64,000 nt of DNA from the NCBI RefSeq assembly GCF_035917455.1, contig NZ_CP109078.1, positions 6,308,001 to 6,372,000 on the forward strand, in the 5' to 3' direction. Shown piece after piece: positions 8,896 to 16,183 of this stretch. The translations under genes and the position numbers were made by a program. The notes under the pieces were generated by a model that ran no database searches, was not told the DNA's origin, and was given only the letters and a program-made list of their open reading frames with translations. Numbering within the stretch: position 1 is the stretch's first letter; each line of letters opens with the position of its first letter. The DNA comes from Micromonospora sp. NBC_01796. GTDB taxonomy: Bacteria; Actinomycetota; Actinomycetes; Mycobacteriales; Micromonosporaceae.

Positions 8896-10368
8896 TCAGC
8901 GCTTCCACTGCGCCGAGCCGGCGTCCCACTTGGTGTACGTGTAGGGGTTGTCCATCACCTTGGTCTGTGGGATGTCCGGGTTCATGCCCTTGCTCCAGGC
9001 GTCCTCGCCCATCTCGCCGATCAGGTGGTCGATGGTCCGCTCGACGTCGCGCCGGGCGGCGGCCAGGTCGACCCCGACGAGCTGGTGCTCGTACTTGACC
9101 ACCCGGCCGTTGACCAGGACCGTGTGCACGTCGCCGCGCTGGGCCTGGAACGCAGCGTGCCCGTACGGGTTGAGCACCGGGAACATCACCGGCGAGCGAT
9201 CGTTCTTGATCAGTACGACGTCCGCCTTCTTGCCCGGCTCCAGGCTGCCCACCGAGCCGTCCAGTCCGAGCGCCCGGCTGCCGCCCCGGGTGGCCCAGTC
9301 CACCACCTGCTCGGCCCGCAGGTGGCAGTGGGTGATCGTCTCCTGGTGGGCGTGCGCCTCCAGGTGTTCGCGGGAGCGGTCCGCGCCGAGGGTGGAGCGC
9401 ATGGCGGAGAAGAGGTCTCCGCTCCACCAGACACTGGTGTCCATCGACAGCGACACCGGGATGTCGTGGTGGCGGAGCTGCCAGGTGGGCGGGTAGCCCT
9501 GGCCGGCGCTCTGCTCGCTCTCGGTGGAGACCGAGACCGAGCCCCCGGTGGCGGCGATCCGGTTGTACGAGTCGTGGGTCAGCGTCGCCGCGTGCACGTA
9601 GATGGTGCCGGGGGTCATGAAGCCGTTCTCGTGCATCAGCCGGATGCCGTCGTCGTTGGTGGCACCCCAGACACCGGCGTGGGTGGTGACGGTGGCGCCG
9701 AGGTCCCGGGCCACCTCGAAGGCCGCCCTCTCCGGGAAGGTCGGGTCGCCGGTGACGTCGAAGGCCATCTGGAAGCCGAGCATGTCGCCGCGGCCGTGCA
9801 GCCTGCGGTTGACGAAGTCGCGGAACTCGGGGGTGGCCGACCACTCCCAGGGCCCCTGCTGGATGTTGCCGTACGCGAGGACAAAACGACCGGGGACCGC
9901 CTCCAGGGCGTCGACGGCCGCGTCGGCGTGCTGCGGGGTCTGCAGCCCGTGCGACCAGTCGACGGTGGTGGTGACCCCGGCGTCGAGGGCTTCGAGCGCG
10001 CCGAGGACGTTGCCGGCGTACACGTCCTCGGGGCGGAAGAGTCGGCCGGATTCCAGGTAGTACCAGACGAAGTACTGGCTCAGGGTCCAGTCGGCGCCGT
10101 ACCCCCGCATCGCGGTCTGCCACATGTGCCGGTGGGTGTCGATCATGCCCGGCATCAGGATCCCGCCGGTGGCGTCGATCTCCAGGGCACCCTCCGGCGC
10201 GGTCAGGCCGACCCCGACCGCGGCGACGCGTTCGTCGATCACGAGGACGTCGGCCCCCGGTAGTACCTGGTGTGTGTCGTCCATGGTGAGGACGAGGCCG
10301 TTGCGGAACAGCACCGGACGGCCGGGCTGCGGCGGCCGTTGCACGGCGCCGGAGTCGCTGGTACCCAT
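8896..10368 (-). CDS. Amidohydrolase, deaminase-like subgroup
   Basis: About 490 residues of the metal-dependent amidohydrolase superfamily, TIM-barrel fold, cytoplasmic (no signal peptide). The N-terminal metal site is GMIDTHRHMWQT, followed later by TTHAG and SMDTSVWW, the pattern of the 8-oxoguanine/cytosine-deaminase and chlorohydrolase branch. The substrate cannot be read from the sequence. GGAGC 9 bp before the ATG supports the start. The gene diverges from the CoA-transferase operon and has its own TTGACA promoter, with an operator-like palindrome at 10403-10422 between promoter and gene. It therefore probably belongs to the same regulon as the ring-cleavage genes. Confidence 0.88.
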   Translation of the reverse strand: MGTSDSGAVQRPPQPGRPVLFRNGLVLTMDDTHQVLPGADVLVIDERVAAVGVGLTAPEGALEIDATGGILMPGMIDTHRHMWQTAMRGYGADWTLSQYFVWYYLESGRLFRPEDVYAGNVLGALEALDAGVTTTVDWSHGLQTPQHADAAVDALEAVPGRFVLAYGNIQQGPWEWSATPEFRDFVNRRLHGRGDMLGFQMAFDVTGDPTFPERAAFEVARDLGATVTTHAGVWGATNDDGIRLMHENGFMTPGTIYVHAATLTHDSYNRIAATGGSVSVSTESEQSAGQGYPPTWQLRHHDIPVSLSMDTSVWWSGDLFSAMRSTLGADRSREHLEAHAHQETITHCHLRAEQVVDWATRGGSRALGLDGSVGSLEPGKKADVVLIKNDRSPVMFPVLNPYGHAAFQAQRGDVHTVLVNGRVVKYEHQLVGVDLAAARRDVERTIDHLIGEMGEDAWSKGMNPDIPQTKVMDNPYTYTKWDAGSAQWKR

Positions 10369-10402
10369 CGGTCAGCTCCAATCGTCGCGGGAATGTAAAT
10401 CG

Positions 10403-10422
10403 ATGCGGACGACCGTCCGTAT
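10403..10422. promoter_or_regulatory. Operator-like palindrome 1 (putative IclR site)
   Basis: ATGCGGACGACCGTCCGTAT is a 20-bp palindrome with 8 of 10 matched pairs. It lies 35 bp upstream of the amidohydrolase start and just downstream of its predicted transcription start, so binding would block transcription. Closely related palindromes occur at 10618 and 15122. Confidence 0.6.
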
Positions 10423-10444
10423 GGTGGAGGGAGGTGAGGGGCGA

Positions 10445-10474
10445 ATTATTGCTCCGCTTTTGTGGGAGTGTCAA
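10445..10474 (-). promoter_or_regulatory. Promoter of the deaminase-like amidohydrolase
   Basis: On the minus strand TTGACA (10474-10469) is followed after 18 bp by AATAAT (10450-10445). This is a near-consensus housekeeping promoter in an unusually AT-rich spot for this window. Transcription would start near 10438, just before operator-like palindrome 1. Confidence 0.6.
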
Positions 10475-10582
10475 CGGATGATTACGGCACCGGGATAATT
10501 GCCGCGAACGGCATCGCCGTCGAGGTGCCGCTGGCCTGCTCTCGTTGGCCCTCGCGGTGGCCTCGGAGGGTGGCATGATCGG

Positions 10583-10611
10583 TTGACACCCGGTCGGTGC
10601 CGGCACAGACT
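10583..10611 (+). promoter_or_regulatory. Promoter of the CoA-transferase/dioxygenase operon
   Basis: TTGACA (10583-10588) and CAGACT (10606-10611) are 17 bp apart. The predicted start near 10618 coincides with the left edge of operator-like palindrome 2. Confidence 0.55.
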
Positions 10612-10617
10612 GTCTTC

Positions 10618-10635
10618 CACGGACAATCGTCCGTG
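10618..10635. promoter_or_regulatory. Operator-like palindrome 2 (putative IclR site)
   Basis: CACGGACAATCGTCCGTG is an 18-bp palindrome with 8 of 9 matched pairs, directly followed by a further half-site-like ATACGGACGG (10636-10645). It covers the predicted transcription start of the CoA-transferase operon, consistent with repression. Confidence 0.6.
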
Positions 10636-10655
10636 ATACGGACGGAGGCACGAGC

Positions 10656-11822
10656 ATGGCGGATCGGAGCGGTGCCGGCGGCTCGCCGGGACCCCTGGCC
10701 GGACTGCTGGTGGCGGACTTCTCCCGGATTCTCGCCGGGCCGTACGCCACGATGCTGCTGGCGGACCTCGGCGCGGAGGTCATCAAGGTCGAGGGCCCCG
10801 CCGGAGACGACACCCGGACCTGGATGCCACCGGTCCGCGACGACGTCTCCACCTACTACCTGGGCATCAACCGCAACAAGCGGTCCATCGCCCTCGACCT
10901 GCGCTCGGCGGAGGATCTCGCCGCCGCCCGGGAACTCGCCCGGCGCGCCGACGTGATGATCGAGAACTTCAAGCCCGGCGGCCTGCGCCGGTTCGGGCTC
11001 GACTACGACTCGGTGGCGGCCGGCAACCCCGGGGTCATCTACGCCTCGATCAGCGGGTTCGGCACCGGCGGTGGCGCCGCACTGCCCGGATACGACCTGA
11101 TGGTCCAGGCGATCTCGGGGCTGATGAGCCTCACCGGTGATGCGGACGGTTCGCCGTACCGGGCCGGCATCTCGGTGTTCGACGTGATGGCCGGGCTGCA
11201 CGCCTCGATCGGCATCCTGGCCGCGCTGCACCACCGCGACCGTGGCGGAGAAGGACAGCACGTCGAGGTCAACCTGCTGTCCTCGGCACTGTCCGGGCTG
11301 GTCAACCACAGCAGCGGGTACGTCGCCGGTGGTGTGGTGCCGTACCGGATGGGCAACGCCCACCCGAGCCTGTTCCCGTACGAGCCGCTGCCGACCTCCG
11401 ACGGCGAGCTGATCGTCATCGCCGGCAACGACGGGCAGTTCCGCAAGCTCTGCGAAGTGCTCGGCCTGCCGGAACTCGTCGACGACCCACGGTTCGGCCG
11501 CAACCAGGACCGCACCGCCCATCGGGAGGAGCTGCGACCGCTGCTGGTCGAGAGGCTGCGTACCCGCACCCGCGACGAGTGGTTCGCCGACCTGATCGCG
11601 GCCGGCGTGCCCTGCGCGCCGATCAACACCATCGACCGTGGCGTCGCCTTCGCCACCGAACTCGGCCTGGACCCGGTGGTCACCGTGGGCGAGGGGGAGG
11701 CGGCGGTGCCCATGGTCCGCAACCCGATCACGTTCTCGGCCACCCGAGCACGCTACGAACTGCCCCCGCCGGGGCTCGACGAACATGGCGAGGAGATCCG
11801 CAAGTGGCTGACCCAGAGCTGA
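10656..11822 (+). CDS. Class III (CaiB/BaiF) CoA-transferase
   Basis: A 388-residue family III CoA-transferase, which moves CoA between carboxylic acids through an aspartyl intermediate. Family signatures are SRILAGPYATMLLADLGAEV, the GTGG-containing loop and FDVMAGLHA, whose Asp corresponds to the catalytic Asp of formyl-CoA transferase. GGAGG lies 7 bp before the ATG. It is the first gene of the operon with the lyase-like protein and LigB/LigA, so it probably activates a di- or tricarboxylic acid from ring cleavage for C-C cleavage. The acid itself is unknown. Confidence 0.93.
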   Translation: MADRSGAGGSPGPLAGLLVADFSRILAGPYATMLLADLGAEVIKVEGPAGDDTRTWMPPVRDDVSTYYLGINRNKRSIALDLRSAEDLAAARELARRADVMIENFKPGGLRRFGLDYDSVAAGNPGVIYASISGFGTGGGAALPGYDLMVQAISGLMSLTGDADGSPYRAGISVFDVMAGLHASIGILAALHHRDRGGEGQHVEVNLLSSALSGLVNHSSGYVAGGVVPYRMGNAHPSLFPYEPLPTSDGELIVIAGNDGQFRKLCEVLGLPELVDDPRFGRNQDRTAHREELRPLLVERLRTRTRDEWFADLIAAGVPCAPINTIDRGVAFATELGLDPVVTVGEGEAAVPMVRNPITFSATRARYELPPPGLDEHGEEIRKWLTQS

Positions 11823-12601
11823 GCTTCCCCACCTCGATCGGCACCTCCGACGCCAGCACCATCCGGCTGCTCGGGCAGGACCTGGCCGCCGACCTGATGG
11901 GCAAGGTCGGCTTCGGCGAGCTGGCCTTCTGGCTGGTCGCCCAGCGCCGCCCGTCCCCGTCGCAGGTCCGACTGTTCGAGGCGGTGCTGGTGGCGCTCGC
12001 CGACCACGGCTTCACCCCGACCGCGATCGCCGCCCGGATGACGTACCTGAGCGCGCCCGAGGCACTGCAGGGTGCGCTCGCGGCCGGTCTGCTCGGCGGT
12101 GGCTCCCGCTTCCTCGGTGTCACCGAGGACAGCGGCCGGTTCCTCGCCGACGCACTCGCCGACCTCACCGAACCGCCCGCCGACGATGCCGGGTTCGACG
12201 CCGTCGCGCTGGCCGCGGTGACCCGGGCCCGCGCCGAGCGCCGGCTCGTCCCGGGCCTGGGCCACCCCGTGCACAAGGAACAGGACCCGCGTACGCCGGT
12301 GCTGATCCGGATCGCCGACGAGGAGGGGCTGCACGGCCCCCACCTGCGGTTGTTCGAGGCGATCGGCCGGGTCCACCCGCAGGTGCTGGGACGTACCCTG
12401 CCGCTCAACGGCGCCGGTGTCTGCGGCGCCGCGCTGGCCGACCTGGGGCTGCCGGTGGACCTGCTGCGCGGCTTCGCCCTGCTCGCTCGCGCCGCCGGAC
12501 TGCTGGGGCACCTGGCCGAGGAACGCCGCAACGGCCTCGGCATGGAGATCTACCGGACCGTCGACCGCAACGCCCGTTACGTACCACCCACCCCCGCCTG
12601 A
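11804..12601 (+). CDS. Citrate-synthase-like protein, probable citryl-CoA-type lyase
   Basis: About 265 residues related to the large domain of citrate synthase and to stand-alone citryl-CoA lyases. The catalytic-His region is LVPGLGHPVHKEQDPRTP. At 265 residues it is far shorter than full citrate synthase (about 370-430), as expected for the lyase group. The reaction would be retro-aldol cleavage of a tertiary-alcohol CoA thioester into acetyl-CoA (or a homologue) and an oxo acid. The GTG at 11804 has GGAG upstream and overlaps the end of the CoA-transferase gene by 19 bp. Together the two genes suggest an activate-then-cleave step; that pairing is inference. Confidence 0.8.
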   Translation: MADPELSFPTSIGTSDASTIRLLGQDLAADLMGKVGFGELAFWLVAQRRPSPSQVRLFEAVLVALADHGFTPTAIAARMTYLSAPEALQGALAAGLLGGGSRFLGVTEDSGRFLADALADLTEPPADDAGFDAVALAAVTRARAERRLVPGLGHPVHKEQDPRTPVLIRIADEEGLHGPHLRLFEAIGRVHPQVLGRTLPLNGAGVCGAALADLGLPVDLLRGFALLARAAGLLGHLAEERRNGLGMEIYRTVDRNARYVPPTPA

Positions 12602-12612
12602 AAGGAGCCGCG

Positions 12613-13476
12613 ATGGCCACCATCGCCGCGGTGATCGCCTCCACCCACCATCCGTTCTACTACCGGGCCAGTACGGCGCAGGGCGAGGACCGGCCGCCCT
12701 TCGCCGACGAGTGGGTCCGGAAGATCACGGCCTTCCGGGAGACGCTCACCCGGGCCCGGCCGGACGTGCTGGTCATGGTCGGCTCCGACCACTTCCACCA
12801 GCTCTGGCTGGACAACATGCCGCAGTTCCTGATCGGCAAGGCGCCGTTCTACGACGCCAACTGGTACAACGAGGAACGCGAGTTCGGCCTGCCCCGGATG
12901 CTGTTGCGCGGCCAGGAGGACCTCTCCGGCCACCTGCTGCGGGAAGGGCTGGACGCGGGCTTCGACCTGGCGTTCAGCAACGAGCTGCGGATCGACCACA
13001 GCATCACCTGCCCGATCATCACCCTGCGGCCCGAGGCCGACCTGCCGATCGTGCCGATCTACACGAACATCTTCGCCCCGCCGCTGCCCCAGCCGAAGCG
13101 TTTCGTCCAGCTCGGACAGACCATCCGCGAACTGGTCGAATCCTGGCCCAGCGACCTTCGGGTGGCGATCATCGGTACGGGCCACCTCTCGCTGGAACTC
13201 GGCGGACCGCGCCAGTTCGGTCCGCACGGCCCGGACCCGGAGTTCGATCGCCGGGCGGTGGAGTGGATCGCCAACGGTGACCTGGACGGCTGCCTCTCCG
13301 AGATCACCCTGGACAGCCTGCACGCCCCCGGCAACGCCACCCATGGCTTCATGGACTTCATGCTGATGATGGGGGTGGCCGGCGCGGGCGTGAAGGCGGA
13401 CCACGTCGACACCCTCGACCTGTTCCACACCATGGAGGCGTACTTCACCTGGTACCCGAACGGGGTCCCGGCATGA
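12613..13476 (+). CDS. Extradiol ring-cleavage dioxygenase, catalytic subunit (LigB family)
   Basis: A 287-residue class III extradiol dioxygenase large subunit, which cleaves catecholic rings next to the hydroxyls using Fe(II) and O2. Compared from memory with protocatechuate 4,5-dioxygenase LigB, His12 (STHHPF), His60 (GSDHFH) and the catalytic His191 (TGHLS) are present. The expected third iron ligand, a Glu near residue 242 of LigB, falls on a Gly in NATHGFMDF by my alignment, so activity is not assured. AAAGGAG precedes the ATG. The stop overlaps a 24-codon mini-ORF that leads into the small subunit. Confidence 0.87.
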   Translation: MATIAAVIASTHHPFYYRASTAQGEDRPPFADEWVRKITAFRETLTRARPDVLVMVGSDHFHQLWLDNMPQFLIGKAPFYDANWYNEEREFGLPRMLLRGQEDLSGHLLREGLDAGFDLAFSNELRIDHSITCPIITLRPEADLPIVPIYTNIFAPPLPQPKRFVQLGQTIRELVESWPSDLRVAIIGTGHLSLELGGPRQFGPHGPDPEFDRRAVEWIANGDLDGCLSEITLDSLHAPGNATHGFMDFMLMMGVAGAGVKADHVDTLDLFHTMEAYFTWYPNGVPA

Positions 13477-13547
13477 GCGAGCGCAGCGAGCGAATCGGTC
13501 AGCTCAGGTCCAATGGCGGTACGGAGCGCAGCGGAGGACCGGCATGA
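13473..13547 (+). CDS. Mini-ORF (24 aa) linking LigB and LigA, containing a MSERSER repeat element
   Basis: The ATG overlaps the LigB stop (ATGA) and the TGA overlaps the LigA ATG (ATGA at 13544), so ribosomes could pass through three frames without leaving. The peptide begins MSERSERIG and later contains TERSGG. Its DNA is built from GAGCGCAGCGAGCG and a second, imperfect copy GGAGCGCAGCGGAGG. This looks like an interspersed GAGCGCAGCGAGCG-type element inserted in frame between genes, which also supplies the GGAGG used by LigA. Whether the peptide has a function is unknown. Confidence 0.45.
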   Translation: MSERSERIGQLRSNGGTERSGGPA

Positions 13548-13906
13548 GCAAGTATTTGATCGACAAGTTCCTGTACCTGGTGGACCGCGATCCCGAGCTG
13601 GTGGAACGCTACCGGGACGACCCGCGCGGCACGGTCGACTGGTGGGAGGCGGAGCGGGCCAACGAGCTGCTCAACAGCCACACGGGTGAGGCCAGCACCT
13701 GGCTGCGCTTCACCGACGCCGAGCGGGACGCGCTGGCCGCCCACGACTACGTCCGGCTCTTCGAGCTGGGCGCCCACCCGTTCCTGACGCTGACGCTGTT
13801 CATCGCCATGTTCGAGCGCGACCACACGGAGCCGCTGGCCTTCCAGAAGGAGTACGCCGTCCGGCTGGCCCACTTCTCGTTGCCGTACCCGGACATCGCC
13901 ACCTGA
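13544..13906 (+). CDS. Extradiol dioxygenase small subunit (LigA family)
   Basis: A 120-residue, largely helical LigA-type protein, the alpha subunit of protocatechuate 4,5-dioxygenase-like enzymes. In LigAB it caps the active site of the LigB subunit and shapes the substrate pocket. Segments FLYLVDRDPELVERYRDDP and LFELGAHPFLTLTLF are typical. The order LigB then LigA and the coupling through the mini-ORF support a heteromeric enzyme. GGAGG at 13533-13537 provides the ribosome binding site. A strong hairpin follows before the convergent regulator gene. Confidence 0.87.
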   Translation: MSKYLIDKFLYLVDRDPELVERYRDDPRGTVDWWEAERANELLNSHTGEASTWLRFTDAERDALAAHDYVRLFELGAHPFLTLTLFIAMFERDHTEPLAFQKEYAVRLAHFSLPYPDIAT

Positions 13907-13922
13907 CAACCGGCGTACGTCA

Positions 13923-13964
13923 GCCGCCCGGCCGCCCCGACACCACCGTCACCGGCCGGGCGGC
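13923..13964. terminator. Bidirectional hairpin after LigA
   Basis: Arms GCCGCCCGGCCG (13923-13934) and CGGCCGGGCGGC (13953-13964) form a perfect 12-bp stem with an 18-nt loop between the convergent LigA and IclR genes. Confidence 0.65.
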
Positions 13965-13987
13965 CCTGCGTCGTGCGGCGCGGCTCG

Positions 13988-14815
13988 TCACGCCTGGCCG
14001 GCGGCTTCCCCGGCGGCCGGCGACTCGACCTGGGGCCGGGACTGCCAGCGTGCCCAGTCGGCGCTGATCGCGCTCGCTGCCTTGATCAGGTACGGCAGGT
14101 GCTGCTCGATCAGGGTCTTGACGCTCGTCTCGACCGAGTTGACGGTCACGTTCATCGCCGCCCGCACCACACCGTGACCGTCCCGGATGGGCACCGCCAC
14201 CGAGCGGATGCCCGGGGCCAGCTCGTCGTCGGCGAGCGCCCAGCCGCGGGCGCGTACCTCGCGCAGGGTGGTGTCGATCGCGGTCCGGGTGTGCCGGACC
14301 CGTGGCTGCACCCCGGACCGGCTCGGCAGCGCGAGTACGGTGTTGAGGTTGTCCGGGTCGAGCGCGGCGAGCAGCACCTTGCCCTGCGAGGTCACCTGCG
14401 CGGGGAACCGGGTGCCGATCTGCACCCGCAGTGCGATGATCTTGGGGACCGCCACCCGGGCCATGTAGACGATGTCGGACCCGTCGAGCTGCGCCATCGA
14501 CGTCGACTCCCCGGTCGCCGTGACCAGGTCCTGCATGTGCGGACGGGCGATGTCCCACAGCGACAGCGCGCCGATGTACGCCATGCCCAGCTCCAGCACC
14601 CGGGGGGTGAGCTCGTAGCTGCCCGCCTCGGCCCGTACGTAGCCCAGTTCCTCGAGGGTGAGCAGGAAACGCCGTGCGGTGGGTCGGGCCAGCCCGGCGG
14701 CGGCGGCCACCTCGGTCAGGCTCAGCCGGGGATTGTCGGCGTGGAACGCGGTGATCACGTCCAGTCCTCGGGCCAGGGCCTCGATGAAGTCCGGTCCTTC
14801 TCCGCGCTGCGCCAT
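13988..14815 (-). CDS. IclR-family transcriptional regulator (PcaR/PobR-like)
   Basis: A 275-residue IclR protein. The N-terminal winged helix spans about residues 10-65 (ALARGLDVITAF, LTEVAAAAGLARPTARRFLL), followed by the effector domain with VTSQGKVLLA and SVAVPIRDGHG. IclR members of the PcaR/PobR group control aromatic catabolism and bind palindromes. Its position inside the catabolic island, and three near-identical palindromes in front of the flanking transcription units, make it the likely regulator. GAGG precedes the ATG. Effector identity is unknown. Confidence 0.92.
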   Translation of the reverse strand: MAQRGEGPDFIEALARGLDVITAFHADNPRLSLTEVAAAAGLARPTARRFLLTLEELGYVRAEAGSYELTPRVLELGMAYIGALSLWDIARPHMQDLVTATGESTSMAQLDGSDIVYMARVAVPKIIALRVQIGTRFPAQVTSQGKVLLAALDPDNLNTVLALPSRSGVQPRVRHTRTAIDTTLREVRARGWALADDELAPGIRSVAVPIRDGHGVVRAAMNVTVNSVETSVKTLIEQHLPYLIKAASAISADWARWQSRPQVESPAAGEAAGQA

Positions 14816-15069
14816 CGTCGCCTCAATCCGTCGTACCGTGTCGGTTCTGCTGCTGCCCGGGGGTGACCCGCGGTGGTTGCCGCCGTCCGGGGACGCCGCG
14901 CGGATACCAGTCCATCACGGGGCGCAAGGCGGCTCCTGATCGCCCGGCGACTCGACCCGCGCCACGCGCGGGGGCCGGGCGTGGCCACCCGACCGGTCGA
15001 GTCGGAGGCCCTCTGACCGTTCAGCGAACACCAGTCCGCGCCCTGGCGCAATTGTTTCCGGCTTGAGTC

Positions 15070-15098
15070 TTGACATTACCCAGGTCCGGGCGGAGATT
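15070..15098 (+). promoter_or_regulatory. Candidate promoter of the small-ORF/DoxX unit
   Basis: TTGACA (15070-15075) is followed after 17 bp by GAGATT (15093-15098). The -35 is perfect and the -10 weak. Transcription would begin near 15105, with operator-like palindrome 3 at about +18 to +33. Confidence 0.45.
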
Positions 15099-15121
15099 GT
15101 GATTCGCGTGACGTCCGTGTA

Positions 15122-15137
15122 GCGGACGATCGTCCGC
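15122..15137. promoter_or_regulatory. Operator-like palindrome 3 (putative IclR site)
   Basis: GCGGACGATCGTCCGC is a perfect 16-bp palindrome. It shares the core GGACNATCGTCC, or a one-base variant, with the sites at 10403 and 10618, and lies 41 bp upstream of the small ORF preceding DoxX. Confidence 0.65.
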
Positions 15138-15178
15138 ATCACTGGTTTTCCGAACGGCTCAGCTTCCGGAGGAGAGTC

Positions 15179-15310
15179 ATGGCACTGTCGCCAGCGGTTG
15201 TCCCCATCCGCAGTACCGCGGACGCCGGCACCCCCGAACAAATCGCCCGCCGCTGCGTCTCCCCGGCCACACGCCAGCCTGTCGAGCCGATCCCCGGCGG
15301 TGTGGCATGA
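15179..15310 (+). CDS. Small ORF (43 aa) translationally coupled to DoxX
   Basis: The ATG at 15179 has an excellent site, GGAGGAGAG, a few bases upstream. The ORF ends GCATGA, overlapping the DoxX ATG. The peptide starts MALSPAVVPIRSTADAG and has no transmembrane segment; I recognise no family. The strong ribosome binding site, the coupled stop-start and the position directly behind promoter and operator argue that it is translated, either as a protein or as a leader. No other site precedes the DoxX start. Confidence 0.5.
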   Translation: MALSPAVVPIRSTADAGTPEQIARRCVSPATRQPVEPIPGGVA

Positions 15311-15807
15311 GCCTCGGACTCCTGCTCCTGCGCCTGCTCCTGGCGGCGCTCCTGTTCGGGCACGCCACCCAGAAGCTGTTCGGCTGGTTCCGCGGCCAGG
15401 GCCCGACCGGCACCGGCGCGATCTTCCACGGCTGGGGAATCCGGCCGGGCAGGCAGATGGCGGTGCTGGCCGGCACCGCGGAACTGGCCGGCGCGGCGTT
15501 GATCGCACTCGGACTGCTGACCCCGCTCGGCGCCGCCATCGTGATCGGCACGATGACCGTCGCAGCCGCCGTCAACGTCGGCAACGGCCTTTGGGCCCAC
15601 CTGGGCGGCTACGAGGTCGCCTTCGTCTACGCCGCACTGGCGGCCGTGCTGGCGTACACCGGTCCCGGTGCCTGGTCGCTCGACAACCCGCTCGGCCTGG
15701 ACGACCTCGCCGGCTACGGCTGGGGCACCGCCGCCGTAGTGGTCGGCCTGCTCGGCAGCGTCCCACCGCTGCTGCGCCGCCGGCAGGTTCTCGCCTCGCA
15801 ACGATGA
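15307..15807 (+). CDS. DoxX-family membrane protein
   Basis: A 166-residue integral membrane protein of the DoxX/YphA family with four predicted helices. LLLLRLLLAALLFGHATQK and GWGIRPGRQMAVLAGTAELAG fit the family pattern (a first helix ending in H-A-x-Q-K, then a G-x-x-E-L second helix). DoxX proteins often accompany redox or catabolic operons; a specific role here is not evident. It is coupled to the 43-aa ORF and lies under operator-like palindrome 3. Confidence 0.88.
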   Translation: MSLGLLLLRLLLAALLFGHATQKLFGWFRGQGPTGTGAIFHGWGIRPGRQMAVLAGTAELAGAALIALGLLTPLGAAIVIGTMTVAAAVNVGNGLWAHLGGYEVAFVYAALAAVLAYTGPGAWSLDNPLGLDDLAGYGWGTAAVVVGLLGSVPPLLRRRQVLASQR

Positions 15808-16183
15808 CCAACCCGGGGCGTCCAGGTCGGGTCCGCCCTGCACCCCACGCCCCTACCGTCCCGCCCGTCCCCTGACCGTCCACGCCGGACCCCGTACCGC
15901 CGGCCCGCGCCCGAGTCCGTGAGCGCCCACCACGGGCCGGGCCGATCCAACAGACATCGCACTCGGGCGCCGCTGTCGCGACGCCGGCCAGAACGAACAT
16001 CGCACTCGGGCGCCGCTGTCGCGACGCCGGCCAACCGGACTCCGCGCGGCCCAGCCCCACCCGTTCCACCCCCCTCCGACCACCGATTCCTCCCGGTGGT
16101 CCCGCGCAACCGACCCACCACCCGCGCCGACCCGGCCCTGTCCCGGCGGCTGCCGGCGCGCATCCCCCAGAGGTGACCGCAAA
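15808..16183. other. Gap holding a tandem 37-bp repeat
   Basis: This 376-bp stretch lies between DoxX and the exported amidohydrolase. Open frames cross it, but their composition is Arg/Pro-rich noise. Its main content is the two-copy direct repeat listed separately. I see no IclR-type palindrome here, so the downstream gene may depend on read-through or on an unrecognised promoter. Confidence 0.5.
15954..16033. repeat. Two perfect 37-bp direct repeats
   Basis: Copies at 15954-15990 and 15997-16033 are identical over 37 bp, beginning ACATCGCACTCGGG and ending GACGCCGGCCA, with a 6-bp spacer (period 43). The unit contains short internal inverted segments (GGCGCC, TCGCGA). No further copies were noticed in the window. 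It is not a CRISPR, because the spacer is far too short. Confidence 0.85.

Larger units (their letters stand above)
14816..15178. other. Divergent control region between IclR and DoxX units
   Basis: No convincing gene lies in this 363-bp stretch. It contains the promoter-like pair at 15070-15098 and operator-like palindrome 3 at 15122-15137 for the rightward unit. The leftward IclR promoter must also be here, but I cannot place it. Confidence 0.6.

Noticed and set aside
8549-10852. 767-codon minus-strand frame overlapping the amidohydrolase
   Set aside because: Another frame of the same strand gives a full amidohydrolase with metal motifs; this one is Arg/Pro noise.
15954-16033. CRISPR-like pair of direct repeats
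   Set aside because: Only two units with a 6-bp spacer and no cas genes in the window; a simple tandem duplication fits.
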